Origin: Chitinophaga silvatica
Lineage (GTDB): Bacteria; Bacteroidota; Bacteroidia; Chitinophagales; Chitinophagaceae
Length of the DNA: 64,000 nucleotides
Direction of reading: 5' to 3'
Assembly (NCBI RefSeq): GCF_003419895.1
Contig: NZ_QPMM01000001.1
Location: 682,001-746,000, forward strand
The notes under the pieces: model-generated
What the model saw: the letters and a program-made list of their open reading frames with translations, nothing else
Told to the model about the DNA's origin: nothing
Database searches by the model: none
Program-made: the position numbers and the translations under genes
Shown: positions 46,751 through 57,187 of the stretch, piece by piece
Position numbering within the stretch: position 1 is the first letter of the stretch
Layout of the letters: the number at the start of each line of letters is the position of its first letter

Positions 46751-47080
46751 TTAACAGCACTTATCCTTCAAGTCAACATCCTGAAAGAATGCATTAAATA
46801 ATTCCCTGTATTGCTTCCAGACCTTTGGATTAATACAATAGCAAACGCTGGCACCTTCAATAGATCCCTGGATAATGCCGGCTATTTTAAGCTCTTTAAG
46901 ATGTTGGGAAGTGGTAGCCTGTGCCAAACCAAGTTCATCCACAAGATCCCCGCATACACAGGCATTCTTTTTAACCAGATATTGCAGGATAGCAATACGG
47001 GCAGGATGTGCAAGCGCCTTAGCCATAGCAGCAATATCATTCTGCTGTTTGGTGAATAAATCAGTTTTTGTTGCTCCCAT
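46751..47080 (-). CDS. arsR: ArsR/SmtB family repressor
   Basis: 109 residues. Winged-helix motif with [30 protein letters not shown]; Cys41 and Cys43 correspond to the arsenite-sensing CVC motif of ArsR. A further Cys pair (SVCYC) and a CC end (DKCC) may also bind metal. It should leave its operator when arsenite binds. It is the first gene of the operon. Confidence 0.93.
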   Translation of the reverse strand: MGATKTDLFTKQQNDIAAMAKALAHPARIAILQYLVKKNACVCGDLVDELGLAQATTSQHLKELKIAGIIQGSIEGASVCYCINPKVWKQYRELFNAFFQDVDLKDKCC

Positions 47081-47086
47081 AGTTTA

Positions 47087-47109
47087 TTGTATTATTGCAA
47101 TATTACGAT
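47087..47109. promoter_or_regulatory. ArsR operator upstream of arsR
   Basis: Near-identical to the site in front of arsM, and only 7 bp from the arsR start. The closeness suggests that repression also blocks the transcript start or that the leader is very short. Confidence 0.7.
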
Positions 47110-47271
47110 TGATTTCTGATTCTCCAAAAAATTTCTACTTTTTATTCAAATATAGATGGCATTTTTTTAAATAAAACAGATGATGGTCACAGAACCGGCC
47201 CGCTGTTAAACGAATCTGTTTATTCCAGCTGTACTTTCCTGTCAAATGATTTTCTATTTTTGTAAATTATT

Positions 47272-47970
47272 ATGATAGACTTATCTCATGCTGAGAATCA
47301 GATTCAATGTGTCTCGAATTTTCAGGACCTTGTTTCTACGCCATTTAATGGAGAAATTAATGCGATTTGTTGGAATCGTAACCTAACAGGTGATTTTTCT
47401 GAGATTGTTGAAAAGGTAAAACTAAGCGGAAATATTACAATAATAGAACAAGAAGAACTCCTGGAACTTCAGCTGAGTGAGCAAGGGCAACTTGCCCGTG
47501 AAATTCTTTTAAATGATTTGAAGGAATTAACAGCACATGGGGCATTGCCAACTCTTAATGTTATTAACTACTACGAGCGGGATGATTCATACCCATTTTT
47601 TCCTACAGATGTTTACTCTTTTCATGTGGACCGCTCTCCCATACCAACCAATACTTTTTTATGCACTTATTATGGTGAGTCCAGTGAAATTTTACCAAAT
47701 TCACAAGTCCGGCAGAAGGTACTTATTCCAGAAATACGAGCAGAACTCAGAAAACTATATGATGGTCCGGAAGAAGGTTTTGAATCATTTTTAAGTGAAA
47801 ACTTCTTTGATCTGCATTATCAGGCTAAACCCAATTCCCACCCAATAAGCCTGGGGATTGGTAATTTATGGAGACTGGCAGTAGACCATCCTGAAAGTAA
47901 AGTTCCTCCTTGCATTCACCGAGCGCCAAAAGAAAAACCCGGGCAGAGTAGGTTGTTGCTGATTTGTTGA
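47272..47970 (+). CDS. DUF1826-like protein
   Basis: 232 residues with no signal peptide. YSFHVDRSPIPTNTFLCTYYG and the end block CIHRAPKEKPGQSRLLLIC match the FHVDR...CTY and HRSP...RLLL pattern of DUF1826 as I remember it. The HxD, distal His and Arg layout resembles Fe(II)/2-oxoglutarate dioxygenases, but no function is established. In some proteobacteria DUF1826 genes lie in zinc-limitation clusters. Here the gene is divergent from arsR by 191 bp and may be unrelated to it. Confidence 0.65.
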   Translation: MIDLSHAENQIQCVSNFQDLVSTPFNGEINAICWNRNLTGDFSEIVEKVKLSGNITIIEQEELLELQLSEQGQLAREILLNDLKELTAHGALPTLNVINYYERDDSYPFFPTDVYSFHVDRSPIPTNTFLCTYYGESSEILPNSQVRQKVLIPEIRAELRKLYDGPEEGFESFLSENFFDLHYQAKPNSHPISLGIGNLWRLAVDHPESKVPPCIHRAPKEKPGQSRLLLIC

Positions 47971-48062
47971 AACCCTTATAAAGTTGTTTTCAAAAGCTAT
48001 TCTTAAAATAATCAGCTTTTCAATTCGCTCAAATTTTGAATACAATTGGTGAAATATTCTTA

Positions 48063-48959
48063 TTACTTCTTTTGTCTGTACTGGTTTGGCGTAACTCCTA
48101 CACGACTTTTAAAAAGACGTATAAAGTGTTGAGGATATTTAAAACCCAATTCAAAAGCTATTTCATTCATAGTTTTTTCACTTTCAAAAATTTCGTGTTT
48201 AGCAATTGAAATAATCTTATTCTGAATATATTCCTGAGCAGTGGTACCTGTTTCTTTTTTGATAAGATCCCCGAAATATTTTGATGATAAATGCAACTCG
48301 CCGGCAAAATATGCAACAGTTGGAAGGCCCATTGAAGTGGGGTTCTCAGAAGTGAAATAGGTATTCAGTAATGCTTCAAATTTACCTAAGATACCTTTAT
48401 TGACAGTTTCCCTGGTGATGAATTGGCGATCATAAAATCTATCACAATAATTCAATAAAAGTTCAATACTGGCGGCTATTACCTTTTTGCTATGCTTATC
48501 CACTGGTTGCTGCAATTCGGCCTCTATTTTAGCAAAAAGATCTAACACCATTTCACGCTCTTTGGGAGATAAGTGAAGTGCTTCGTTTGTCTGGTAACTG
48601 AAGTAATTATGTTCGGCTATTTGTTTCCCAAGATTAGTTCCTAATAACATATCAGGATGGAATGCAAGAGCATGACCGGCAGGTTGATAATAATCGACCT
48701 TGTTTTCAATATCAATGATCTGCCCAGGGGAGACAAATACCAATGTTCCTGCCTGGTAATCATAATACTGTCGGCCATATTTCATGTCTCCGCATTTAAC
48801 TTCTTTCAGGAAAATACAGTACAGATCAAAATACATTTTTGATCCGGTCCTTTCTTTAGCTTTCGAAAAATCTATTACACTTACCAATGGATGCATGGTA
48901 TCGTGGTTATTGAACGAATTGTAATCGTCAATTGTCCGGAAAACAAATTCTTCTCCCAT
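48063..48959 (-). CDS. AraC family transcriptional regulator
   Basis: 298 residues from ATG 48959; a GTG three codons upstream is also possible. N-terminal cupin-like sensor (DYQAGTLVFVSPGQII, GHALAFHPDMLLGT) and C-terminal AraC DNA-binding domain (VAYFAGELHLSSKYFGDLIKKETG, IAFELGFKYPQHFIRLFKSRVGVTPNQYRQ). Bacteroidota proteins of this subgroup often sit beside oxidoreductase genes; here it is divergent from the aldo/keto reductase set and is its likely regulator. Confidence 0.92.
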   Translation of the reverse strand: MGEEFVFRTIDDYNSFNNHDTMHPLVSVIDFSKAKERTGSKMYFDLYCIFLKEVKCGDMKYGRQYYDYQAGTLVFVSPGQIIDIENKVDYYQPAGHALAFHPDMLLGTNLGKQIAEHNYFSYQTNEALHLSPKEREMVLDLFAKIEAELQQPVDKHSKKVIAASIELLLNYCDRFYDRQFITRETVNKGILGKFEALLNTYFTSENPTSMGLPTVAYFAGELHLSSKYFGDLIKKETGTTAQEYIQNKIISIAKHEIFESEKTMNEIAFELGFKYPQHFIRLFKSRVGVTPNQYRQKK

Positions 48960-50324
<1,365 letters not shown>

Positions 50325-50339
50325 AAACTAACTGAAGAA

Positions 50340-51422
50340 ATGGTTAAAATAGTTAATTACTTATGCACGTCTGCAATAGTTCTGCTGGCATCTGTTTCTC
50401 TTAATGCTCAAAATACAAAGCAATTGTTGACGATAGCCGGGCAAGGCAGCTTTATGGTTGGGGGATCTGTGATTACAGTGCCAGGCACTTTCGACCTAAG
50501 CAGCGCATTGAAACCACAAGGTCAAACCTTTCATGGTGATCATGCTTATGTATTTTACCAGATTCCTGTTAATGCGCATAAGTATCCACTTGTTTTCCTG
50601 CATGGTGCCGGGCAATCAAAGAAAACATGGGAATCGACCCCCGATGGAAGAGAAGGGTTTCAAAATATTTTTTTGAAACGTGGTTTCAGTGTTTATCTGC
50701 TAGACCAACCAAGACGTGGAGATGCTGGCAGAAGTACTGTTCCGGCAACTATAACCCCGGTACCGGATGAGCAATTTTGGTTCACGCAATTTAGAATAGG
50801 TAATTATCCTGATTACTTTCCTAATGTACAGTTTCCAAGAGATAGTGCTTCGTTGGAGCAGTTTTTCCGTCAAATGACTCCCAATACCGGAAGCTTTGAT
50901 GGTGATATTGTGTCAGATGCCTGCTCCGAGATATTTAATAAAATTGGCGAAGGTATCCTGGTCACTCATTCCTAGGGCGGAGGCCCAGGTTGGCTTACAG
51001 CCATCAAAAATGAAAAGGTTAAAGCTGTTGTGGCTTATGAACCTTACAGTGGCTTCGTGTTTCCAGAAAACGAACTACCACAGCCGATTGAATCAACAGG
51101 CCTTTTCGGCGAGCTTAAGGGGGTAGGCGTTCCTCTGAATAATTTTCTAAAGTTGACTAAAATACCAATTGTTGTTTATTACGGCGATAATATTTCTAAA
51201 GAGCCAACAACTGTCTGGAATAAAGATCACTGGCGTGCAGGTCTGGAAATGGCCAGGATCTGGGCTGCAACAATAAATAAGCATGGAGGTGATGCAACGG
51301 TAGTTCATCTTCCTGAAATCGGAATATATGGGAATACTCACTTCTTGTTTTCGGATTTAAATAATATTGAAGTTGCCAATCTCCTATCTAAATGGATTAA
51401 AGAAAAAGGCCTGGATAAGTGA
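50340..51422 (+). pseudogene. Secreted alpha/beta hydrolase interrupted by an in-frame amber codon
   Basis: One continuous frame of 361 codons is broken only by TAG at 50973-50975. The N-terminal part (211 residues) starts with a signal peptide (MVKIVNYLCTSAIVLLASVSLNA) and contains PLVFLHGAGQSKKTW. It ends GEGILVTHS, and after the TAG the frame continues GGGPGWLTAIKNEKVKAVVAYEP and runs to DLNNIEVANLLSKWIKEKG. Relatives read HSQGG here, so one C-to-T change (CAG to TAG) explains the stop. The nucleophile Ser is the residue just before it. The protein should be inactive unless the stop is read through or the base is a sequencing error. Confidence 0.88.
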
Positions 51423-51577
51423 TAAGGTAACCAGAAACCAGGCATGTAAGAGAATAAAAAAATATGGATTGTATAATCTAAGTGCCTATAAACAACACAA
51501 TCTTTAAGCCTGGTTGAAAATAAATGAATATAAGATCCTGGTAGATTAAGAAATTAAAAGCTTTAAAATATAGTGAA

Positions 51578-52624
51578 ATGAAAAACGTAAAATTCATGCT
51601 GTTGAGCACAGTGATGGGAGCAAGTGTTGTGTCTTCAGCGCAAACAAAACCAGAAAATCCATTTGGTTTAGTGTATGAAGGTGCGATTACTGAAAATATG
51701 CCAGGAAAAGTAAATATTCATGCTGTTATATATACGCTAAATGGAATTGAGATTGCTGCTAATGTTTATACTCCTGTAGGATATGATTCGACCAGAAAGT
51801 ACCCTGCCGTAGTAGTGGCACACCCTAACGGTGGGGTAAAAGAACAAACAGCTGGTTTGTATGCACAACGTTTGGCTGAAGCAGGATATATAACTATTTC
51901 AGCTGATGCGGCTTATCAGGGAGCCAGTGGTGGAAAACCACGGAATGTAGATAAACCTTCAAACCGAATTGAAGATATTCATGGTATGGCAGATTTTATT
52001 AGTCATTATCCTGGTGTAGATGCAACTCGTTTAGGAGTTCTCGGTATCTGTGGTGGTGGTGGTTATACTTTGAAAGCTGCCCAGAGCGATAAACGTATCA
52101 GAGCTGTTGCTACATTAAGTATGTTTAATTCCGGGGAGGTGAGACGTAATGGATTTCAGAATTCGCAGGTAGGAACTATTCAGGATCGTTTAAAGCTGGC
52201 ATCAGATGCTCGTACACAGGAGGCTGCAGGAGGAGAGATTATTTATATGGGTACAGGTAAAATTACAGAGGAAGAAGCAGCAAAGATACCTACTGATTTG
52301 TACCGGGAAGGTTATTTCTATTATGGTAAAACTCACGCGCACCCCAATTCAACTTTTAAATATACCATGAGTAGTTTGCTCGACCTTATGACCTTTGATG
52401 CAAATACAAATATGGATCTGATTAATCAGCCCTTGTTGATGATAGTGGGTAGTAAGGCCGACAGCCGTTATATGACAGATGAAGCATTTCCAAATGCAAT
52501 CAATGCAAAAAGTAAGGAATTGTTTGTAATCGAAGGAGCAACTCACATTGAAACCTACTGGAAAGCTGAATATGTTAACCAGGCAATAACCAAACTGGTT
52601 GATTTTCTGGGGAAAAACATATAG
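51578..52624 (+). CDS. Secreted dienelactone hydrolase-like alpha/beta hydrolase (Cys nucleophile)
   Basis: 348 residues with a signal peptide (FMLLSTVMGASVVSSAQ). IAANVYTPVGYDSTRKYPAVVVAHPNGG is the oxyanion region, GICGGGGYTLKAAQ carries a Cys nucleophile as in dienelactone hydrolases, and EGATHIETYW carries the His. YcjY-type relatives share this form. It lies in the aldo/keto reductase gene set, 155 bp after the broken hydrolase. The substrate is unknown. Confidence 0.9.
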   Translation: MKNVKFMLLSTVMGASVVSSAQTKPENPFGLVYEGAITENMPGKVNIHAVIYTLNGIEIAANVYTPVGYDSTRKYPAVVVAHPNGGVKEQTAGLYAQRLAEAGYITISADAAYQGASGGKPRNVDKPSNRIEDIHGMADFISHYPGVDATRLGVLGICGGGGYTLKAAQSDKRIRAVATLSMFNSGEVRRNGFQNSQVGTIQDRLKLASDARTQEAAGGEIIYMGTGKITEEEAAKIPTDLYREGYFYYGKTHAHPNSTFKYTMSSLLDLMTFDANTNMDLINQPLLMIVGSKADSRYMTDEAFPNAINAKSKELFVIEGATHIETYWKAEYVNQAITKLVDFLGKNI

Positions 52625-52687
52625 AATGAAGAGCGGTATTTTAATTTAAATACTATTTATCCTCAAATATTTTAAATGCTAACTGAT

Positions 52688-53143
52688 ATGAAGAAATCTA
52701 CACTTCCTTTACTCCTGATAATTGTAATTGCTAACTTTTCATTTGCACAAACATCTTCACAGGATCAGGAAATCATAAAGCTTAGTAAAGAAAAATGGAA
52801 GTGGATGGCAGATAAAAATATTGATGTATTAAATGACCTTTTTCATGATAAATCGGTCTTTATGCATATGGGTGGTGCCTGGGGAAAAGAACAGGAACTT
52901 AAAGTTATTAAGAGTGGAAACATATGGTATAAAAAGGCTGATATTCATGAAGTATCTATAAATATCATTGATAATACAGCTATCCTTCTTAATAGAATTG
53001 ATTTATTAGCTGTGGTAGGTGGAAATGAGGTGACCAATCCATTTATGGTAACAGAAGTATATATCAAACAAGATAATTCCTGGAAATTAGGATCGCTCTC
53101 ATTCACAAGATTACTTACTGCTCCCGGGAATAATAGTCATTGA
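52688..53143 (+). CDS. Exported SnoaL/NTF2-like (DUF4440-type) protein
   Basis: About 151 residues from MKKSTLPLLLIIVIANFSFAQ, a signal peptide; an ATG four codons upstream (52676) is also possible. The NTF2-like cone fold is shown by WKWMADKNIDVLNDLFHDKSVFMHMGG and the closing EVYIKQDNSWKLGSLSFTRL. Such domains are isomerase-like or binding proteins. It sits between the DLH-like and CMD genes. Confidence 0.85.
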   Translation: MKKSTLPLLLIIVIANFSFAQTSSQDQEIIKLSKEKWKWMADKNIDVLNDLFHDKSVFMHMGGAWGKEQELKVIKSGNIWYKKADIHEVSINIIDNTAILLNRIDLLAVVGGNEVTNPFMVTEVYIKQDNSWKLGSLSFTRLLTAPGNNSH

Positions 53144-53185
53144 TACAATGATTAGTTGCGAAGAGGTTTGTTGTAAAAATAGAAA

Positions 53186-53917
53186 ATGAAACAGATTTTT
53201 AGACTTCTTATACTATTCACAGTCTTCGGTATTTTACCAATCATGCTGTGGTCTCAGAATATTATGAATGATACACTTACTTTAAACGCTAAGCAGAAAG
53301 CTGTAGTTGCAATTGCAGCACTTACAGCAAAAGGTGATTTGCCGGCATTAAAATCCAGTTTAAGCCAAGGGCTGGAATCAGGGCTTACTGTTAACCAGAT
53401 CAAGGAGGTATTGATACACATATATGCATACGCTGGATTTCCGCGGAGCATACGTGGGTTGCAAACTTTTATGACTATCCTGGATGAACGAAAAGCCAAT
53501 GGAATTGTTGATATAGTAGGCATCGACGCCTCACCAATTAATGAAGATAGTAGCAAATATAATCGCGGAAAACAGGTTTTAGAAAACCTAACTGGAGTAA
53601 CAGATAATTTATCCAAAACAGGATATGCGGCATTTGCGCCAACTATAGAAAAATTTCTCAAAGAACACTTGTTTGCTGATATATTTGAACGTGATATCCT
53701 CTCTTATTCAGAAAGGGAACTGGCAACAATATCAGTATTAAGCAGTATTGGAGAAGTTGAGCCAATGCTATATTCTCATTTGAATATTTGCTTAAACGTA
53801 GGCCTGAAACCTGGTCAATTACATCAGTTTGTAGGTATAATTAACCAGATAATTGGTGCAAATGAAAGTATTGTAGCTCAAAGAGTATTGGATGAAGTAC
53901 TAAAAAGTAAAAACTAA
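53186..53917 (+). CDS. Exported carboxymuconolactone decarboxylase family protein
   Basis: 243 residues with a signal peptide (LLILFTVFGILPIMLWSQ). Two CMD-like halves are present: QIKEVLIHIYAYAGFPRSIRGLQTF and ELATISVLSSIGEVEPMLYSHLNICLNVG. The peroxidatic CxxC of AhpD is absent, so peroxidase activity is unlikely. Often found next to cupin and aldo/keto reductase genes in Bacteroidota. Confidence 0.9.
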   Translation: MKQIFRLLILFTVFGILPIMLWSQNIMNDTLTLNAKQKAVVAIAALTAKGDLPALKSSLSQGLESGLTVNQIKEVLIHIYAYAGFPRSIRGLQTFMTILDERKANGIVDIVGIDASPINEDSSKYNRGKQVLENLTGVTDNLSKTGYAAFAPTIEKFLKEHLFADIFERDILSYSERELATISVLSSIGEVEPMLYSHLNICLNVGLKPGQLHQFVGIINQIIGANESIVAQRVLDEVLKSKN

Positions 53918-53956
53918 AACCTTCTATTACAACTAATTGTTGTGCAAACTTAAAAT

Positions 53957-54454
53957 ATGAGACGAATCTTTTTGTATCTGTCATTACCTGTTTGGGTTGT
54001 ATATGGAGCTTGTAATGATGGGAATCAAAATCGGAATATAGTCCATAAAGAGTTGGGCCTAAGTTTAGTATTTCCAACAGGGGATCTTATTACCAATGAT
54101 AATTTTACAGGAACGGCATACCTATATTCTCTTGTTGAAGGTGATAGTATTAATGGTAACAGTGTAGGAAATGTCACCTTTGAACCTGGAGCTAGAAGCA
54201 AGTGGCACCTACATCCGGCTGGCCAAATACTATTAGCGATTGATGGAGTAGGGTATTATCAGGAGAAAGGAAAAACAAAAGTTATTCTTCGAAAGGGTGT
54301 TGCAATTAAATGTCCTCCAAATATATTGCACTGGCATGGCGCAAGCATTGATAGCCCTTTTGTCCAGATTGCTATTACAGGGCGGGAGAAGGGGCCTACT
54401 CAATGGTTTGACACTGTTTCAGAAGGTGAATACAACAGTGCGCCTACGCATTAA
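53957..54454 (+). CDS. Cupin-domain lipoprotein
   Basis: 165 residues. The signal sequence ends VYGAC, a lipobox. The cupin motifs are FEPGARSKWHLHPAGQILLAIDG (two His ligands) and CPPNILHWHGA (third His). Fold and metal site are clear; the substrate is not. It is the last gene of the set, 39 bp after the CMD gene. Confidence 0.88.
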   Translation: MRRIFLYLSLPVWVVYGACNDGNQNRNIVHKELGLSLVFPTGDLITNDNFTGTAYLYSLVEGDSINGNSVGNVTFEPGARSKWHLHPAGQILLAIDGVGYYQEKGKTKVILRKGVAIKCPPNILHWHGASIDSPFVQIAITGREKGPTQWFDTVSEGEYNSAPTH

Positions 54455-54771
54455 TTTTTTCCTTTAAATATAATTATTGCCTCCTTTGAGTATTAAAAAT
54501 AATGGGATATGTAAGTGATGTGAAAATTTGAATTGATTTGGACTTCTTAATCTTGTGTATACGCTAATTATCCATGAGGTGCTAATATTGCCTTAATATC
54601 TCTCAATTTGCCCCGTTTATCTAAACATTCGTCCGCTTTATCAAAGTAATTATTTGAATAAGTGACAGTATCTTTGCGCCAGCTGGTGCTAAAGTAAAAC
54701 TAAATCTTCTTACAGTTTATTATTTTAGCAGATTAACATAATTTTGTGAAAAATCCAAACGAGGAAGAGTA
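54455..54771. other. Intergenic region with the promoter of the copper-type operon
   Basis: 317 bp. TATCTTTG at 54669-54676 matches the TAnnTTTG -7 box, about 96 bp before the first gene. No ORF or RNA gene is supported. Confidence 0.55.
54669..54676 (+). promoter_or_regulatory. -7 element of the MbnP/MbnH-like operon promoter
   Basis: TATCTTTG is an exact TAnnTTTG match. The expected TTTG near -33 is not at the usual spacing; one is at 54653-54656, closer than normal. Confidence 0.4.
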
Positions 54772-55152
54772 ATGCAAAAACGATTAATAATGGTTTTTTT
54801 AATAGCAGTCTGGTTTTGCCAGCTGTCTGGCCGTTATCTCGTTATGCTCAATTTCTACCTGAATCAGGATTATATCGCCCAAAACCTTTGTGAAAACAGG
54901 GATAAGCCACAGATGCACTGCAATGGTAAGTGCCATCTTGCTAAAAAACTGAACGAAGAAGACAAAAAAGACCGGGAAAATCCTGAACGGAAAATGGAAA
55001 ACAAAAATGAGCTTTTCAATGCACCGGTTTTTGCAATAATAAATCTTTCCATTAATAATTATTCTAATACTGAGATCGATTTTAATTCTCCACGATCAAT
55101 CGGTTACCCAATAGATCAGCCTTCTGCAGTGTTTCGCCCTCCCATTGCCTAA
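54772..55152 (+). CDS. Small membrane-anchored CxGKC protein
   Basis: 126 residues. An N-terminal hydrophobic helix (LIMVFLIAVWFCQLSGRYLVML) is followed by QDYIAQNLCENRDKPQMHCNGKCHLAKKLNEE, with a CxGKC motif and a preceding Cys and His; the rest is charged and then Pro/Asn-rich. Proteins with this CxGKC pattern lie next to copper and iron genes in Bacteroidota; metal binding is inference. A GAGGAAG site precedes the ATG. It is the first gene of the operon. Confidence 0.75.
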   Translation: MQKRLIMVFLIAVWFCQLSGRYLVMLNFYLNQDYIAQNLCENRDKPQMHCNGKCHLAKKLNEEDKKDRENPERKMENKNELFNAPVFAIINLSINNYSNTEIDFNSPRSIGYPIDQPSAVFRPPIA

Positions 55153-55328
55153 TACACACTTATTTCTTTAGTAATCTTTATTTCAATCGGGACTTACTTC
55201 CGTGTTTTTTCGCGTGCACTTCATAACGTGTACCTGCGAATACAAGACGTATTGTGTTTAACAAAAAGATCTGCATACCCGTGCAGGTAAGGAATCCTAT
55301 TATCTGAACTTTTTTACAATCAATTTTT

Positions 55329-56114
55329 ATGAAAAGAATTTTAACACTGGTTACTATATCTGCCTTATTCCTTGGTTCTTGCAGCAAGGATGATAAGAAA
55401 GACAATATTTCCCCGATCGGACAGGCAACTCTGACTTTCGACTCCAGAGTGAATACCGAAGATTTTGCGTTGAATAAAGACTTTACCATTGGTGGTACCA
55501 AATATAAATTTACACAACTTCGCTATTGGGTTTCTAATGTTTCCCTGATAAATGATAAAGGCGAAACCTATAATGTTCCTAATTCATATTTCCTGCTGGA
55601 AGAAAATAATGCAATCGACGTACAAGGTGGTGCATTCAGCTACCCGGCCAGAAAAAGAGAAGAGGTAACCATTAGCGATATTCCTGCAGGTAACTACAAG
55701 GCTGTATCTTTTTCTATAGGTGTGGATGCAGAACATAATGATAATCTCAGCCTTCAGGCTGGTGAATTGTCTCAGCTCAATGGAATGACCAATATTTCCT
55801 GGATGTGGCATACCAGCTATATCTTCTCTTCCCTGAAAGGTTCGCGTATCGTTGGTACTGATACTACCGGCATCACCGTTGAAACAGGGCTAAATACCAA
55901 CTACCGCTCCTTAAAAGTGGACTTGCCCGCAGCTGTTGCCATTGGTGGAAAAACTGCTTCAATTAAGTTTAATGTAGACGTAACTAAGATCATTGAGGGC
56001 CTGGACCTGGCTAAAACTCCTGTAATCGGTGCCTCTCAGAAAACTGAAATGACATTGGTTGCAGATAACTACAGTAAGAAAGCAATTTTGGTATCAGGTA
56101 CTTCGAACAAATAA
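55329..56114 (+). CDS. MbnP-like copper-binding lipoprotein (copy 1)
   Basis: 261 residues. Lipobox Cys18 (LFLGSC). The MbnP layout is seen: TLTFDSRVN, FTQLRYWVSNVSLINDKG, YFLLEENN, IPAGNYKAVSFSIGVDAEHN, and a Trp-containing block ISWMWHTSYIF (Trp158 and Trp160). In the methanotroph MbnP a Trp is oxidised to kynurenine by MbnH to form a copper site. The later FxYHIGG block seen in copy 2 is not recognisable here (NTNYRSLKVD instead), so its metal site may differ. The stop is immediately followed by the ATG of the di-heme gene. Confidence 0.85.
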   Translation: MKRILTLVTISALFLGSCSKDDKKDNISPIGQATLTFDSRVNTEDFALNKDFTIGGTKYKFTQLRYWVSNVSLINDKGETYNVPNSYFLLEENNAIDVQGGAFSYPARKREEVTISDIPAGNYKAVSFSIGVDAEHNDNLSLQAGELSQLNGMTNISWMWHTSYIFSSLKGSRIVGTDTTGITVETGLNTNYRSLKVDLPAAVAIGGKTASIKFNVDVTKIIEGLDLAKTPVIGASQKTEMTLVADNYSKKAILVSGTSNK

Positions 56115-57176
56115 ATGAGGCAATACACTTTCATATTGTATGTGCTCGGCATGCTGATATTTAGCTGTAAGAAAGCCAATATCATCCCGGAGCCACAGGC
56201 TTACCGCCTGGAGGTTCCGGCTGATTTTCCTGGAGTTCCGGTATTTGCTGATAATGTGATGAGCCGGCAAGGTGTGGAATTAGGACGAATGCTTTTTTAT
56301 GATAAACGTTTGTCTGGTAATAACCAGATTTCATGTGCTTCCTGCCATCATCAATCATTGGCTTTTTCAGACGGATTGGCTTTAAGTACACAAGGCTTTT
56401 CCGGAAAGCAATTACCAAGATCTGCACCTGCCTTGATGAATCTGGCCTGGGAAAATAATGGCCTCTTTTGGGATGGAGGCTCTACCAACCTGGAATCACA
56501 GGCTTTCGGCCCGCTCACCAACGAAGATGAGATGCATCAGAACCTGGAAGAATTGGTGTATGAACTCCAACAAATACCAGCTTATGTTAAAAAATTTAAG
56601 GCGGTATTTGGCGATGACATTAAAACAGGATACATAGCTATGGCACTTGCACAGTTTCAACGAACATTGGTTACTGGAAATGCTCCATACGACCGGTACC
56701 GCAGAGGTGAACCAGGTGCAGAGATTACAGCCCAACAAAAAATTGGACTGGCTCTCTTTCAGCAACATTGTGCTACCTGCCATGCAGGGGTGCTGTTCAC
56801 CGATAATGAGTACCACAACAATGGCATAGATGCAGATTTTACGAATGATGCACTGGAAGGACTCTTCCTGGGCCGATTTCGCATAACATATAACCTGGCA
56901 GACCTGGGGAAATTTAAAACACCCACCCTTAGAAATATAGCCTTAACAGCACCATATATGCATGATGGTAGATTCAAGGATTTGGCTGCAGTATTGCAAC
57001 ATTACGCAGATGGTGTGAAGAGGTCCGCAACTACAGACGCAAAGCTATATACCAACGGACAACCAGGACTTAGATTATCCAAAGCCGAACAGGAAAATAT
57101 CATTGCTTTCCTGCAAACGCTTACAGACGATACATTTATTAACAATAGGGCTTTTAGTGAGCCCGCCCTTCCTTAG
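56115..57176 (+). CDS. MbnH-like di-heme cytochrome c peroxidase family protein (copy 1)
   Basis: 353 residues, lipobox Cys18 (LIFSC). Two heme c sites are at 74-78 (CASCH) and 219-223 (CATCH). LGRMLFYDKRLSGNNQISCASCHHQ and PYMHDGRF are typical of the MauG/CcpA/MbnH family. The partner gene just upstream and the MbnP name favour an MbnH-type Trp oxidase over a plain peroxidase. It starts at the base after the MbnP copy 1 stop. Confidence 0.9.
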   Translation: MRQYTFILYVLGMLIFSCKKANIIPEPQAYRLEVPADFPGVPVFADNVMSRQGVELGRMLFYDKRLSGNNQISCASCHHQSLAFSDGLALSTQGFSGKQLPRSAPALMNLAWENNGLFWDGGSTNLESQAFGPLTNEDEMHQNLEELVYELQQIPAYVKKFKAVFGDDIKTGYIAMALAQFQRTLVTGNAPYDRYRRGEPGAEITAQQKIGLALFQQHCATCHAGVLFTDNEYHNNGIDADFTNDALEGLFLGRFRITYNLADLGKFKTPTLRNIALTAPYMHDGRFKDLAAVLQHYADGVKRSATTDAKLYTNGQPGLRLSKAEQENIIAFLQTLTDDTFINNRAFSEPALP

Positions 57177-57187
57177 ATAATATTTTT

